The notes under the pieces: model-generated
Database searches by the model: none
Seen by the model: the letters and a program-made list of their open reading frames with translations, nothing else
What the model was told of the DNA's origin: nothing
Program-made: the position numbers and the translations under genes
Shown here: positions 25,068-34,714 of the stretch, piece by piece
How positions within the stretch are numbered: the first letter of the stretch is position 1
Layout: each line of letters starts with the position of its first letter
Assembly: GCA_965221105.1 (NCBI GenBank)
Contig: OZ244871.1
Coordinates: forward strand, 2,294,001-2,358,000
DNA: 64,000 bases
Source: GM7GCV1 sp965221105
GTDB taxonomy: Bacteria; Pseudomonadota; Gammaproteobacteria; Pseudomonadales; GM7GCV1
Reading direction: 5' to 3'

Positions 25068-25104
25068 AAAAAAGGGGGAAGGGTGCAGGCCCTTTCCCTT
25101 TTTG
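25068..25104 (+). terminator. Terminator or attenuator between rplT and pheS
   Basis: AAAAAGGGGGAAGGG and CCCTTTCCCTTTTT form a long, slightly imperfect stem with a short loop, ending in a T-run. In E. coli pheST is controlled by attenuation at this place. No obvious Phe-rich leader peptide is visible here, so partial termination is the safer reading. Confidence 0.6.
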
Positions 25105-25171
25105 CTGCCTTGGCTGAAACGACCTGAGCCCATGGGCAGGTCGGCAGAGGGCACATCACCGCGGGATACCA

Positions 25172-26212
25172 ATGGACAACCTGGATGCGCTTACACAAGC
25201 TGCCCTTGATGCCATCGATCAGGCTGCCGATCTGCGTGCCCTTGAAGAAATACGCATCAACCAGCTTGGCAGAAAGGGTCAGCTTAGCCAGTTGCTGAAA
25301 GGGCTCGGTGCGCTTGACGCAGAAGAGCGGCCAGCGGCAGGTGCTGCGATCAATGTGGCCAAACAGGATGTCGCGGCGGCCATTGAGGCTCGCAGGACAG
25401 TCCTCGAATCTGCAGAAATGGCGGCCCAGTTTGAAGCCGAGACCATTGATGTCACTCTCCCGGGACGTGGGGGGAATCTTGGCAGCCTGCACCCGGTAAC
25501 CCGGACCATCCGCCGAATCGAGAACATATTCCAGAGCGCGGGATTTTCAGTCGCCGAAGGTCCGGAAATCGAAGATGACTTTCACAACTTTGAGGCGCTG
25601 AATATCCCTGTCCATCACCCGGCTCGGGCCATGCACGATACCTTCTATATCGATCAGACGCATGTACTGCGCACCCACACGTCCCCGGTGCAGATACGTG
25701 AGATGGAACTGAAGGCACCTCCATTTCGAGTTATATGTCCCGGCCGCGTCTATCGCTGCGACTCGGATCTGACCCATACGCCCATGTTTCACCAGGTCGA
25801 GGGGCTGGTGGTAGACACGGGCATTAGCATGGCAGACCTCAAGGGCACCGCGACTCAGTTTTTACAGAGCTTCTTTGAGGACGACTTCCCTGTGCGGTTT
25901 CGCCCCTCCTACTTCCCATTTACAGAACCGTCCGCAGAAATGGATATTCAGTGCACCGCATGCACGGGGTCAGGTGTGGTATCCGGTACCGGGAACCCCT
26001 GTCGTATATGCAAGACGACCGGCTGGCTTGAGATGGGCGGCTGCGGCATGGTTCATCCCAAGGTGTTTGAGGCCGTCGACATTGATCCAGAGCGCTACAC
26101 CGGTTTTGCCTTTGGCCTGGGAGTCGAAAGGCTCGCCATGATGCGCTACGGAGTATCCGACCTGCGTATGTTTTTTGAGAATGATGTGCAGTTTCTGGAG
26201 CAATTCCAGTGA
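25172..26212 (+). CDS. pheS: Phenylalanyl-tRNA synthetase alpha subunit
   Basis: The catalytic subunit of 346 residues. It has an N-terminal coiled coil that binds tRNA (residues ~1-85), class II motif 2 (FRVICPGRVYRCDSDLTHTP) and the bacterial CTACTGSGV...CRIC insertion. Motif 3 is GFAFGLGVERLAMM. It forms an alpha2-beta2 tetramer with PheT. The stop overlaps the GTG start of pheT, coupling their translation. Confidence 0.97.
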   Translation: MDNLDALTQAALDAIDQAADLRALEEIRINQLGRKGQLSQLLKGLGALDAEERPAAGAAINVAKQDVAAAIEARRTVLESAEMAAQFEAETIDVTLPGRGGNLGSLHPVTRTIRRIENIFQSAGFSVAEGPEIEDDFHNFEALNIPVHHPARAMHDTFYIDQTHVLRTHTSPVQIREMELKAPPFRVICPGRVYRCDSDLTHTPMFHQVEGLVVDTGISMADLKGTATQFLQSFFEDDFPVRFRPSYFPFTEPSAEMDIQCTACTGSGVVSGTGNPCRICKTTGWLEMGGCGMVHPKVFEAVDIDPERYTGFAFGLGVERLAMMRYGVSDLRMFFENDVQFLEQFQ

Positions 26213-28608
26213 AATTTAGCGAAAGCTGGGTGCGCGACTGGGTGAATCCCGATATCAATGTGGACGAGCTGGTTGCACAGTTGACCATGGCTGGGCTCGA
26301 GGTTGACGGAGTGGAGTCTGTGGATCAGGATTTCACTGATGTGGTTGTGGCAGAGATTCTGAGCGCAGAGCCACATCCGAATGCCGACAAACTCCAGATC
26401 TGCATCGTCAACTCCGGTGACGCGGAAGTGCAGATCGTGTGTGGAGCACCCAATGCACGCTCAGGCATTCGTGTTCCCCTCGCCAGAGTTGGCGCTGTGT
26501 TGCCGGGCGATCTCACAATCAGGAAGGCACAGATGCGAGGGGTGGAATCCTGTGGCATGCTCTGCGCCCGTGATGAACTGGGTTTGCCGGAAGTGGCGAG
26601 TGAGCCCGGAGGCGTTTGGGAGCTGCCCCAGGATGCTGAGGTCGGCCAGTCATTGCACGACTATCTGGGCTTGGACGATCAGGTTATCGAAGTCGATCTC
26701 ACTCCCGAACGTGCTGATTGTCTGAGTATACGTGGTGTAGCTCGAGAAATTGGAGTCCTCAATCACCTGGGCGTGAAGGAGCCTGAAGTGGGATCGATCG
26801 AAGCCGTCCACCAGCAGGAGCTGGGGGTTGATGTGCTGGCTCCCGAGGATTGCCCCATTTATTTGGGCCGAGTTATCTCCGATGTGAATCCAGACGCCCA
26901 GACGCCACTTTGGATGCGACAGCGTCTTGAGCGGAGTGGCATTGGCTGCATCAGCCCCATTGTGGACATAACCAATTATGTGCTCATGGAACTCGGCCAG
27001 CCGCTGCATGCCTTTGATCTTGACCGCCTGAATGGGGGTATCCGTGTGCGACATGCACTGGAAGGCGAACCGCTCGATCTGCTGGACGGCAGTCAGGCCA
27101 AGCTTTCTGGGGATAATCTGGTCATAGCAGATGATCAGGGAGCTGTAGCGCTGGCTGGCATTATGGGTGGCAGTGCAACCGCTGTGAGCGAGAGTACGTC
27201 CTGCCTGTTTCTGGAATCTGCATTCTTTCATCCCCGTGCCATGAGTGGCAGGGCGCGCGCCCTTGGGCTGCATACGGAGTCGTCGCACCGCTTCGAGCGA
27301 GGTGTCGATTACGAACTTCAAAGACCTGCAATGGAGCGTGCCACCCGGCTCATTCTGGATATTTGCGGCGGTGATCCAGGACCGGTTATCGAGGCAATCA
27401 ATGCTGAAGAAGTGCCCATTAACGAGCCGGTTACCCTGCGAAAATCGCGCCTGGAGCTCTTGCTCGGCGTGAAGTTTGAAGCCCAGAGAGTCCAGAAAAT
27501 ACTTGAGAGACTGGGGATGCATATTCTCCACCAGGAAGAGGACAGCTGGACTCTGGTCGGTCCGAGCTGGCGTTTTGATATCGAGATCGAGGCCGATCTG
27601 ATTGAAGAAATAGCCCGTATCCATGGCTATGACCAATTGCCGGAACGCACTGCTCAGGCGCGCCAGCCAGTTGGGAAACACAGGGAGCGATCTATAGAAA
27701 CCAGCCAGTTTATCGATCAGTTGGTGGCACGAGGGTTTCGCGAAGTCATCAACTACAGCTTTATTGATCCCTCGGTACATCAGCTGTGTCTGGGTGAGGC
27801 TCCGGCAATTACACTCGAAAACCCCATTGCGTCCGGCATGTCGTCGATGCGCACATCGCTTGTCCCCGGTCTGTTGCAAGCGGTCAATCACAACCTCAAC
27901 CGGCAACGCACTGACCTGCGGTTCTTTGAACATGGACTCTGTTTCATCCCGCACGGTGAAAAGCTTTCAATCGACACGCTGGTGCAGACGTCTCGCATCG
28001 CTGGTGTGCTCACCGGTGGCCGCGCACCTGAAGGCTGGGCCAATACCAGGGATGAGGTAGATTTTTACGACGCCAAGAGCGAGGTGGAGTTGCTGACCTC
28101 GAATGATCCGGCGAAGGAGATTAGTTTTGTTGCCGATACAGATCAGCAAATGTACCACCCTGGGCAGTGCGCTCGGGTGGAACAGGACGGGCAGTTCCTG
28201 GGTTATGTTGGTGCAATTGATCGCCGCGTTCTGAGAGTGCTGGATATCGAGCGTCCGGTATATGCCTTTGAACTGGAGTGTTCGCTGTTGACTGATGTAG
28301 CGATTCCGGCGTTTGAGGAATTGTCCAAGTTTCCCGAGGTGCGCCGAGATATTGCTCTGATCGTCGATCGTGATATCGGTGTGGCGGCCATGCTGGGTGT
28401 TGCCAGGCAGTCCTCTCCCAAGCTGCTTTCAGATGCCAGAATATTTGACGTATATGAAGGGGAGGGTATTGGCTCCAATAAAAAAAGTGTCGCTATAGGC
28501 TTGATTTTTAGGGATTTTTCACGCACTCTTCATGAACAGGAAGTGACAATGCAAGTAGAAAAAATTCTGGGCGCAATGAGCAGCCAGTTTAATGCTGTTC
28601 AAAGGTAG
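26209..28608 (+). CDS. pheT: Phenylalanyl-tRNA synthetase beta subunit
   Basis: A 799-residue subunit starting with GTG inside the pheS stop. It has the N-terminal EMAP-like tRNA-binding domain (ADKLQICIVNSGD), the B3/B4 editing domain and the B5 domain. The C-terminal anticodon-binding FDX-ACB domain (FPEVRRDIALIVDRDIGVAA) is complete. It edits Tyr-tRNA-Phe and contacts the anticodon. Length and domain order are normal. Confidence 0.97.
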   Translation: MKFSESWVRDWVNPDINVDELVAQLTMAGLEVDGVESVDQDFTDVVVAEILSAEPHPNADKLQICIVNSGDAEVQIVCGAPNARSGIRVPLARVGAVLPGDLTIRKAQMRGVESCGMLCARDELGLPEVASEPGGVWELPQDAEVGQSLHDYLGLDDQVIEVDLTPERADCLSIRGVAREIGVLNHLGVKEPEVGSIEAVHQQELGVDVLAPEDCPIYLGRVISDVNPDAQTPLWMRQRLERSGIGCISPIVDITNYVLMELGQPLHAFDLDRLNGGIRVRHALEGEPLDLLDGSQAKLSGDNLVIADDQGAVALAGIMGGSATAVSESTSCLFLESAFFHPRAMSGRARALGLHTESSHRFERGVDYELQRPAMERATRLILDICGGDPGPVIEAINAEEVPINEPVTLRKSRLELLLGVKFEAQRVQKILERLGMHILHQEEDSWTLVGPSWRFDIEIEADLIEEIARIHGYDQLPERTAQARQPVGKHRERSIETSQFIDQLVARGFREVINYSFIDPSVHQLCLGEAPAITLENPIASGMSSMRTSLVPGLLQAVNHNLNRQRTDLRFFEHGLCFIPHGEKLSIDTLVQTSRIAGVLTGGRAPEGWANTRDEVDFYDAKSEVELLTSNDPAKEISFVADTDQQMYHPGQCARVEQDGQFLGYVGAIDRRVLRVLDIERPVYAFELECSLLTDVAIPAFEELSKFPEVRRDIALIVDRDIGVAAMLGVARQSSPKLLSDARIFDVYEGEGIGSNKKSVAIGLIFRDFSRTLHEQEVTMQVEKILGAMSSQFNAVQR

Positions 28609-28617
28609 ATACCGAAA

Positions 28618-28926
28618 ATGACTGTTGCTCTGACCAAGGCCGATCTTGTCGAAATGGTGTTTATTGAACTCGGGCTGAACAAGCGCGAGGCAAAAGAGAT
28701 CGTTGAACTCTTTTTTGAGGAGATTCGGGCAGCTTTGGAAGACCAGGAGTCGGTCAAGCTGTCAGGCTTTGGCAACTTTGAATTGCGCAAAAAAAATTCC
28801 CGTCCGGGTCGAAACCCGAAAACCGGTGAGGAAATCCCCATTTCCGCACGGACCGTCGTAACATTCAGGCCAGGACAAAAATTGCGGGCACGAGTCGAAA
28901 ACCATGCTGGAACCCAGTCAAAATAA
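28618..28926 (+). CDS. ihfA: Integration host factor alpha subunit
   Basis: This 102-residue DNA-bending protein of the HU/IHF family has VKLSGFGNFELRKKNSRPGR and NPKTGEEIPISARTVVTF, with the Pro at the tip of the intercalating arm. It begins 9 bases after pheT, as in most Gammaproteobacteria. The 3' end overlaps the MerR gene by 23 bases. Confidence 0.96.
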   Translation: MTVALTKADLVEMVFIELGLNKREAKEIVELFFEEIRAALEDQESVKLSGFGNFELRKKNSRPGRNPKTGEEIPISARTVVTFRPGQKLRARVENHAGTQSK

Positions 28927-29263
28927 CGAGCTTCCTGCGATTCCTGGCAAACGTTATTTCACCATCGGTGAGGTGAGCGAGCTGTGCGCTGTCAAACCGC
29001 ACGTTTTACGCTACTGGGAGCAGGAATTCCCGAATCTGAGCCCGGTAAAACGTCGTGGTAACCGGCGCTACTATCAGCGCCAGGACGTTATCCTGATCCG
29101 TCAGATTCGTGCGCTCCTCTACGAACAGGGTTATACCATTGGTGGCGCACGCAGCCGCCTCTCAAGTCCCGATGTCGAGCAGGCCAATAAGCATCATCAC
29201 CAGCTCCTTGATGATATGGTCAGGGAACTTGAACAACTGCTCGACTATATCAACAGCCGATAG
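28904..29263 (+). CDS. MerR-family regulator downstream of ihfA
   Basis: A 119-residue protein with an N-terminal winged helix (YFTIGEVSELCAVKPHVLRY, then WEQEFPNLSPVKRRGNRRYY) and a short C-terminal coil. It lacks the cysteine-rich effector region of metal-sensing MerR proteins. This small MerR-like protein is conserved after ihfA in pseudomonads and relatives, and its ligand is unknown. The overlap with ihfA implies one transcript. Confidence 0.9.
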   Translation: MLEPSQNNELPAIPGKRYFTIGEVSELCAVKPHVLRYWEQEFPNLSPVKRRGNRRYYQRQDVILIRQIRALLYEQGYTIGGARSRLSSPDVEQANKHHHQLLDDMVRELEQLLDYINSR

Positions 29264-29378
29264 ATTTCATCTGCGTACCGTATTGGCGACCGCAGGTCAA
29301 TCGACGTTTTTTTTTCTATCTTCTTCCGGTATGATTTCGCCGCTTTTGAGGCACGATATGGCATTCTGCCAGTCCGTT

Positions 29379-29455
29379 CGGAGCGTAGCGCAGCCTGGTA
29401 GCGCACCACACTGGGGGTGTGGTGGTCGTCGGTTCAAATCCGGCCGCTCCGACCA
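29379..29455 (+). tRNA. tRNA-Pro (GGG anticodon)
   Basis: The acceptor CGGAGCG pairs with CGCTCCG, the anticodon loop CTGGGGG contains GGG, the T-arm is TCGGTTCAAATCCGG and CCA is encoded. It closes the translation block. The second accessory island begins right after it, so it is a likely integration hotspot. Confidence 0.95.
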
Positions 29456-29831
29456 CTTTTTTATTTGATCTATTCCCCTTTGATGAATGGGTTGAGCAGG
29501 GTATTCGATTTCCGGGTGTCGTGGGCCTAGTTAGACATTTCCAATGCCTTCTATCTGACCCAACTGAATCTCTTCCCGGGTTCCAGTCTGAAGTGCATCA
29601 TTCGCCCCCCTCCCGGAATGAGGGCGGAGCCCGAATGGAGGGAGGGGGGCGGCAGCGGATCATTCTGCCCCTCCGGGCATCCATTTCGGCCACCAATGGC
29701 ATCACTCTCGACGTCAGAGCATACTGACACAGACCTTCAGGCGATGCACGAGCTTTCCCGCTGTCGTCCGGCCACACGAACCCCCACCCATCCCCCTGGA
29801 GCGCGCTGAATGACTGAGTGTGTGATCGTCT
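29456..29831. other. Spacer between tRNA-Pro and the IS30 copy
   Basis: No gene is recognisable in these 376 bases. CGCCCCCCTCCC (29603-29614) and GGGAGGGGGGCG (29640-29651) form a perfect 12-bp inverted repeat around a 25-base loop that itself can pair (GGGC/GCCC). The last part probably includes the left end of the insertion sequence. Confidence 0.5.
29603..29651. repeat. Perfect 12-bp GC inverted repeat with nested hairpin
   Basis: The arms are given in the spacer entry; the inner GGGCGGAGCCC adds a second small stem. Without a T-run it is not a typical intrinsic terminator. It may be a REP-like element or part of an old insertion end. Confidence 0.5.
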
Positions 29832-30800
29832 TCAGGGGCCAGCTGGCATTCCGGAGAACACCTCCGCAGGTGTGCGATACCCCAACACCTTCCGGGGCCG
29901 GGTGTTGATCCGGTCCTCCACCGCCCGCACCTGGGCGTCCGTCACCGCACGGAAGTCCGTCCCCTTCGGGAAGTACTCTCGCACCAGGCCGTTGGTCTGC
30001 TCGTTCAGACCCCGTTCCCAGGAATGGTAGGGGGTGGCAAAGTAGAAGCCCGCACCCAGCGCCTCAGCGATCGCCCGATGCCCTGCGAACTCCTTACCGT
30101 TGTCCGCCGTACAGCTGTGCACTCGATCCCGAACCGGACCCAGACACCGGGTGAGCGCCTCGGTCACCGCCGCAGCAGTCTTCACATCCACCCGCCTCAG
30201 GAACGTATACTTCGAGGCCCGATCCACTGAGGACACCAGGGCACCCCTGTGCCTCGCTCCAACGATCGTATCCAGCTCCCAGTCCCCGATCCGGCGCTTC
30301 TCCTCCACCACCGCAGGACGCTCCGAGATGTCCACCCGGCCAGGGATATGGCCGCGTCCGGCATGACGCCCTCCGCGCCAGTTCGGCTTCCTGCCACGGC
30401 GACGCAGGCACCGGTACAGGTCACCGCCTGCCCGACGATCTGCTCGCACATGCTGATAAATCCACTCCGTCCCCGCCAGCACCAGCCCCTGCTGCCGAAA
30501 GCGGCCCGCGATCTGTTCCGGACTCCATCCCTCACGCAGCCTGTCCTCAACCACCGCCCAGCGCTCAGGCGTCATCTTCCAGGGAACCGCCGAGGCATCA
30601 TGGCGCCGGGTCGCCGCCCTGTCCTGGGCCTGCCTGGGCCGATAGCCCCGCTGCCCACGGTTGCGCGAGACCTCGCGGGAGATCGTGCCGGGATCCCGGT
30701 CCAGCTCGCGGGCAATCGCCCGCTTCGACAGACCGCTATGCAACAGCGCGGATATCTGGCATCGTTCGGAATGGGTCAGGTGATGGTAGCCAGTCGGCAT
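29832..30800 (-). mobile_element. IS30-family transposase gene
   Basis: The intact 322-residue transposase has the IS30 order. N-terminal helix-turn-helix motifs come first (YHHLTHSERCQISALLHSGL, KRAIARELDRDPGTISREV). The DDE core follows, with Asp in GDWELDTIVG, Asp in CTADNGKEFAGH and Glu in YHSWERGLNEQTNG. The reading frame is open throughout, so this copy may still be active. I could not define the terminal repeats with confidence. A weak match exists between ATGGCATCACTCTC near 29696 and the reverse complement of the right flank near 30840. Confidence 0.9.
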
Positions 30801-31021
30801 GGGCAGTCTCCGTTGGTGATAAACAGAGAGTGTTCACCATCATCTGGCCCACCGCAACTCGCCCTCGATCAAGCAGGCATGCGGTACATCCGGTGTTGCA
30901 CTTCAGACTGGCACGGGGGCTTGAAAAGGTTTTCAATCCCCCAAGAAGAGGACGGTTGGATAAGTGGATACACCAATATTTTTGTTGTTCACAAAAATAT
31001 GCCTTGGATAGCGATCACAGA

Positions 31022-31267
31022 AATGACCTCTTGGTATCGATGACAAAGGATGTAGCTGAATTAGTTTTAGATAACAATTACCAACAAACTCAGGCTATAT
31101 CGCTGGGGCAGTTCCAGTGTTCAAGAAACTTCCGGAAATATATTCACTGCATTGCGAACTGGTAGTCTGCTGGAAAATTAGATCGTGCTTTAGAAAAATT
31201 ATCTGACGACGAGGAGCTATTAAAACGAGCACACAATAAAACGTGGTTAATACGTCCTGAATTGTAA
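31022..31267 (+). pseudogene. Scrap of an NAD-specific glutamate dehydrogenase (large type)
   Basis: One frame reads NDLLVSMTKDVAELVLDNNY followed by QQTQAISL. After a frameshift the sequence continues KLDRALEKLSDDEELLKRAH and NKTWLIRPEL to a TAA at 31265. Both pieces and their order match a C-terminal segment of the ~180-kDa bacterial glutamate dehydrogenase (MTDDVAxLVLxDNYxQTQAxSL ... GLTRPELAVL). Only about 80 of ~1,600 residues remain, directly beside the insertion sequence. Confidence 0.6.
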
Positions 31268-31290
31268 TGAATTGAGATGGCAGAAACGCC

Positions 31291-31578
31291 ATGAGGCTGA
31301 GTGAGGATGTTGCTGAAATTGCATTCAAAGAGACAATAGAGTTCCTGGAAGAAGAGGGAAGAGCAGAGAAAAAAGGGAGTAAAGGTTGAATGTCTAGAAG
31401 CATTGCCGAGCGCGCAGGAGAAGATTTCAGAGCGCAGACAGACGGGAGTACTGATGTGGTATTGTCCCCTCGTAAAGTGGGTGAGTGTCTGAAATCTCTC
31501 CGAACAGAAGGCTGGGCGAGATTGAAACCTGAGAATTTTGTATTGTCGGGCGAAGATTATCTGCAAGTCTGGAAGTAA
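31291..31578 (+). other. Two tiny adjoining open frames of unknown status
   Basis: A 32-residue frame (31291-31389, MRLSEDVAEIAFKETIEFLE...) is followed directly by a 62-residue one (31390-31578, including VVLSPRKVGECLKSLRTEG). The first is strongly acidic then basic, the second looks helical. Neither has a clear ribosome-binding site or a family I know. They may be pieces of one decayed gene. The A+T-rich composition differs from the neighbouring core genes. Confidence 0.25.
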
Positions 31579-31668
31579 TTGTCCGGTCAGCCATAGAAAC
31601 CAAGATGAGTTCGAACCTGTGAACTGAGAATCTGACAGACTCTGATAGAGAAGATGAAGGACTGACTT

Positions 31669-32826
31669 ATGAATAATTTTTCAATACGGGTGACACGAGT
31701 ACTCGCAACGTTCGCGGGATCCATGATCCTGTGCGCGGCCCATGCGCAGGCGGACTACCTCGCCTATTCGGTCAGCGAGGGGTCCAGCCTGCCGCTGCCG
31801 GAGTCCATCGATGCCATCGAGGCCAAGTACCTGGTGAACCTCCGGTGGGGGGAGTACGATGGCGCTCGAACGCGGGTGGCGGTCATGGGGGTGGACAATA
31901 CCAGTTCAGCGATCAGCTTTAGTTCGATTGGAGCGGACGGGGAGAGCGTGACTTGGGAGGCACAACACGAGAACATGGTTCCGGTGAACGGCATTGAGGC
32001 GATCATTACAGACGTCATGAACCGGTCGGGTCGTTTCCGGCTCGTCGAGCGCCAGGCGCTGTCTTCCGTGATGCAGGAACAGGATCTCGCCACATCGGGG
32101 CGTGTCTCCGCGCCCTCGGGTGCTGCGATCGGCAACGTGCTCGGCGCGCGCTACCTTGTGCAGGCTGTAGTGACGGACTATGAGGCCGACATTCAGGGCC
32201 GCTCAATTGGCGGCCTCGGCGGCGTACTGAGAGACAGTCTGCCGCCTGTGGTCGCTGGCCTTGGGTTCAAGTCGGGCCAAGGTCGGGTTGGCATGAACTT
32301 CCGGCTCATTGATGCAGAGACCAGTGAAATCGTTTACACCAAGCAGATCGAGTCGGTCATCCGTGAGAGTGGGCTGACGTTCGGTGGACTCGCGTTGGGC
32401 GGCGGCGCGGGCCTGGGTGGCTTTTTCTCGAATTTCGCCCGGACGCCGATTGGACAGGCGGTCATCGCCGGCGTGAACAAGGGAATCTACGAGTTGGTCA
32501 AGAATATCGGTGCCGAGCCCGCGTCGGGCAGTGTCGTCAGGGCCAACGGGAACCAGCTGTACGTCAATCTCGGACAGGGCGTTGTCAGGGTCGGAGACGT
32601 GCTGCGTGTCATATCGGTCGGTGAGGAACTCATCGATCCGGAAACGGGGATCAGTCTCGGTTCACTGGACACCGACATCGGCAGTGCCCGCGTAGACAGC
32701 GTGCATGAGCAGTTCAGCATCGCGGAACTGGTGTCCTCCACGGGCAGCCCCAGCCGCGGTGACCGGGTTCTGTCCACTGCCGTCCCGCCCAGCATAGAGT
32801 TCGCTGCGGAGTGGAACCCTAGATAG
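31669..32826 (+). CDS. CsgG/HfaB-like outer-membrane secretion protein
   Basis: A 385-residue exported protein with a signal peptide (cleavage predicted after AHA, residue 26). It lacks a proper lipobox, as Cys22 is preceded by MIL, unlike lipoprotein CsgG. CsgG-family landmarks follow: NRSGRFRLVERQALSSVMQE, LGARYLVQAVVTDYEADIQG and RVGMNFRLIDAETSEIVYTK. A Gly-rich insertion (GGLALGGGAGLGGFFSNFA) precedes a C-terminal domain about 100 residues longer than in CsgG. CsgG forms the curli export pore. No csgA, csgB, csgE or csgF lies nearby, so the substrate is unknown. It sits alone in the island after tRNA-Pro. Confidence 0.75.
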   Translation: MNNFSIRVTRVLATFAGSMILCAAHAQADYLAYSVSEGSSLPLPESIDAIEAKYLVNLRWGEYDGARTRVAVMGVDNTSSAISFSSIGADGESVTWEAQHENMVPVNGIEAIITDVMNRSGRFRLVERQALSSVMQEQDLATSGRVSAPSGAAIGNVLGARYLVQAVVTDYEADIQGRSIGGLGGVLRDSLPPVVAGLGFKSGQGRVGMNFRLIDAETSEIVYTKQIESVIRESGLTFGGLALGGGAGLGGFFSNFARTPIGQAVIAGVNKGIYELVKNIGAEPASGSVVRANGNQLYVNLGQGVVRVGDVLRVISVGEELIDPETGISLGSLDTDIGSARVDSVHEQFSIAELVSSTGSPSRGDRVLSTAVPPSIEFAAEWNPR

Positions 32827-33110
32827 TATCAGGTTCGCGCACAGAGTGAGGGGTACAGTGTGCCTGCAATCATCTTATGCAGCTGGCAGCACTCTTTCCA
32901 CCGTGACATGCACGCCAACACGCGATTCAGTTCCAAACAGAATGCAGCACTGCACTGATTGGAAAAATCAACCCCAAGAGCACCTGAAGTCAGGTCACGA
33001 GGTCAGAGCGTCTGAAGTTTGCGGATTGCGAAAATTTGTTGCGAGAAACAATGATTTGGCAATGCCTTTCCTCTACTAGAGCCAAAAGCGCGTTCATGCG
33101 GCAATGCCCT

Positions 33111-34346
33111 TTAACCACTGGCTTCCGGGAAAAGACCGGGCATCCATCGTCCTGCCAGTCTGGCCGGGAAGGCGATCCGCAGCGGTGCGCGCGTGGTATC
33201 TGACTGCAGAACACCTACTTTGAGCAGTGCAGACACAATGCGTCGCGCTTGCCGGTCGCCCGTTCCAACAATATCTGCGACATCGCCACGGGGAAGCTCT
33301 CCACGATACAGAACAGCTTCAAGAACATTGCTAGACTGTGGTGACAGCCCGTCGGTCCGGACCTCTTCTTCAACCCAGATACGGATTCGCTCGCGCAGCT
33401 TGTTGGGCTGAATGAGCTGCTCCATAAACGCCACCTGATCGATGCAGGTCTGTAAGAAGAATTCGGTGAACTCGGCGAGTGCTGACTCGCTGCGGCTGCC
33501 CCTGCCATCAAAGTCCCCTCGCCGTGGTTGGTCGCAAGAAATCAAATGTTGTTTGTATCGGGCTTCCTGGCGTGCAAGGCCGCGAGCTATAGACCAGATG
33601 CCGCCTGTATCAAGTGCATCTCGTAGCATGGCGTAGGACATGAGCCGCGCAACGCGGCCATTGCCGTCAAGAAACGGGTGAATCCAGAGGAGTCTGATGT
33701 GTGCCGCCGCAACTGAAAATATTGTTTGTGCTTTCTCAAGGGTACTAAATACCTTTTCAAAACGATTTAGAAACCGTGGCACGGCTCCTGAGCTGACTGC
33801 CACATGGTTGCCGACGATGACATCGCGGGTCCGGAACGCGCCGGGCTCCAGGCGAACACGTTCTCCACTTTGCGGGTCTTCGACCCATAGCAGATCATCT
33901 GGAAGCAGTTCTCCAAACCGCCGGTGTAGTTCACAGATGCCGTCCCTGGTTGCCGCGCGTCCGGCCAGTCCTCCCTCGTCGATCCAATTCTGGACGGCCA
34001 CATGGGCGAGCGCTTCCAGTTGAAGGTTTTGCTTGCGCGGCTCATCGCTGTAGTCGTGTTGCATGGCCCGTTCAATATCGACCGGGTGTGTATCATGCCC
34101 CTCGATCAGGTTCGAATAGTAGCAGTTCATGGCACGGACCAGATCGGCCAAGGCGTTTACGACACCTTCTGGCAGGCTGCGCCGAAAGCTAGCAGACTTG
34201 GCAGCAAGGTCTACGGCCAACTCAGTCAGGGCACGCTGATGTGGCGAACCATCTCTAATTTGAAGGGGTTCCATGATCGCGATATCCTCACCGCGATCAA
34301 GTACCTCTTGAGTGTCCGCTTCTATGTCCGCTTTTTCGTTACTCAT
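33111..34346 (-). CDS. Fic-family adenylyltransferase
   Basis: The 411-residue protein has the catalytic motif HPFLDGNGR (residues 223-231), used to transfer AMP or related groups to hydroxyls of target proteins. The inhibitory motif SNLIEG (residues 78-83, S/TxxxEG) lies N-terminal, making it a class II, self-inhibited Fic protein. A C-terminal winged-helix-like region (about 330-390, LSPQSSNVLEAVLYRGELPR) is common in this class. It lies in the island between the CsgG-like gene and a decayed TumE/TumA pair. The target is unknown. Confidence 0.88.
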   Translation of the reverse strand: MSNEKADIEADTQEVLDRGEDIAIMEPLQIRDGSPHQRALTELAVDLAAKSASFRRSLPEGVVNALADLVRAMNCYYSNLIEGHDTHPVDIERAMQHDYSDEPRKQNLQLEALAHVAVQNWIDEGGLAGRAATRDGICELHRRFGELLPDDLLWVEDPQSGERVRLEPGAFRTRDVIVGNHVAVSSGAVPRFLNRFEKVFSTLEKAQTIFSVAAAHIRLLWIHPFLDGNGRVARLMSYAMLRDALDTGGIWSIARGLARQEARYKQHLISCDQPRRGDFDGRGSRSESALAEFTEFFLQTCIDQVAFMEQLIQPNKLRERIRIWVEEEVRTDGLSPQSSNVLEAVLYRGELPRGDVADIVGTGDRQARRIVSALLKVGVLQSDTTRAPLRIAFPARLAGRWMPGLFPEASG

Positions 34347-34459
34347 ATTTATAGGAATACCATGGGTTTACGCAGTTTCAAAGCGAATGTTATACCGCTT
34401 GTAAGTCCGGATTTATGTCCGTTTTATTGGCAGGTAGTCGCTGAACTATGAAATTTGCG

Positions 34460-34714
34460 TCATATAGAACGATGCGCTGTTGTTGACAGCGCACGAATGC
34501 TGAGCGGACCCTGCTGACGCACAGCTTTCAAAATCTCCAATCGGCGTGGGGTCAAGACTGCGAACAGCATGGAGAAGCCTCCGTAGTTCAGGTGAACCTC
34601 TGTTTCTGTGAGCCGGTTCTCTTCAGCACGGCGCCGGGCATCCCTGAAGCGCTCAAGGCCTCGTTCAGACGATTCAGTGCCGACATGGATATGGTGTGTG
34701 CTCAGTGTCTTCAC
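34460..34714 (-). pseudogene. Truncated TumA/HVO_A0114-type antitoxin
   Basis: The GTG-started 84-residue frame has the N-terminal strand and the core HLNYGGFSMLFAVLTPRRLE, then ILKAVRQQGPLSIRAL, typical of winged-helix antitoxins paired with TumE toxins. The frame ends (TTAHRSI) in the middle of the recognition helix. The rest of the wing and C-terminus is gone, so it is probably non-functional. Its start overlaps the end of the decayed toxin gene, the usual operon arrangement. Confidence 0.55.

Noticed and set aside
29690..30850. Exact IS30 ends and target duplication
   Set aside because: Only a weak, gapped match between the two flanks was visible, so no boundaries are claimed.
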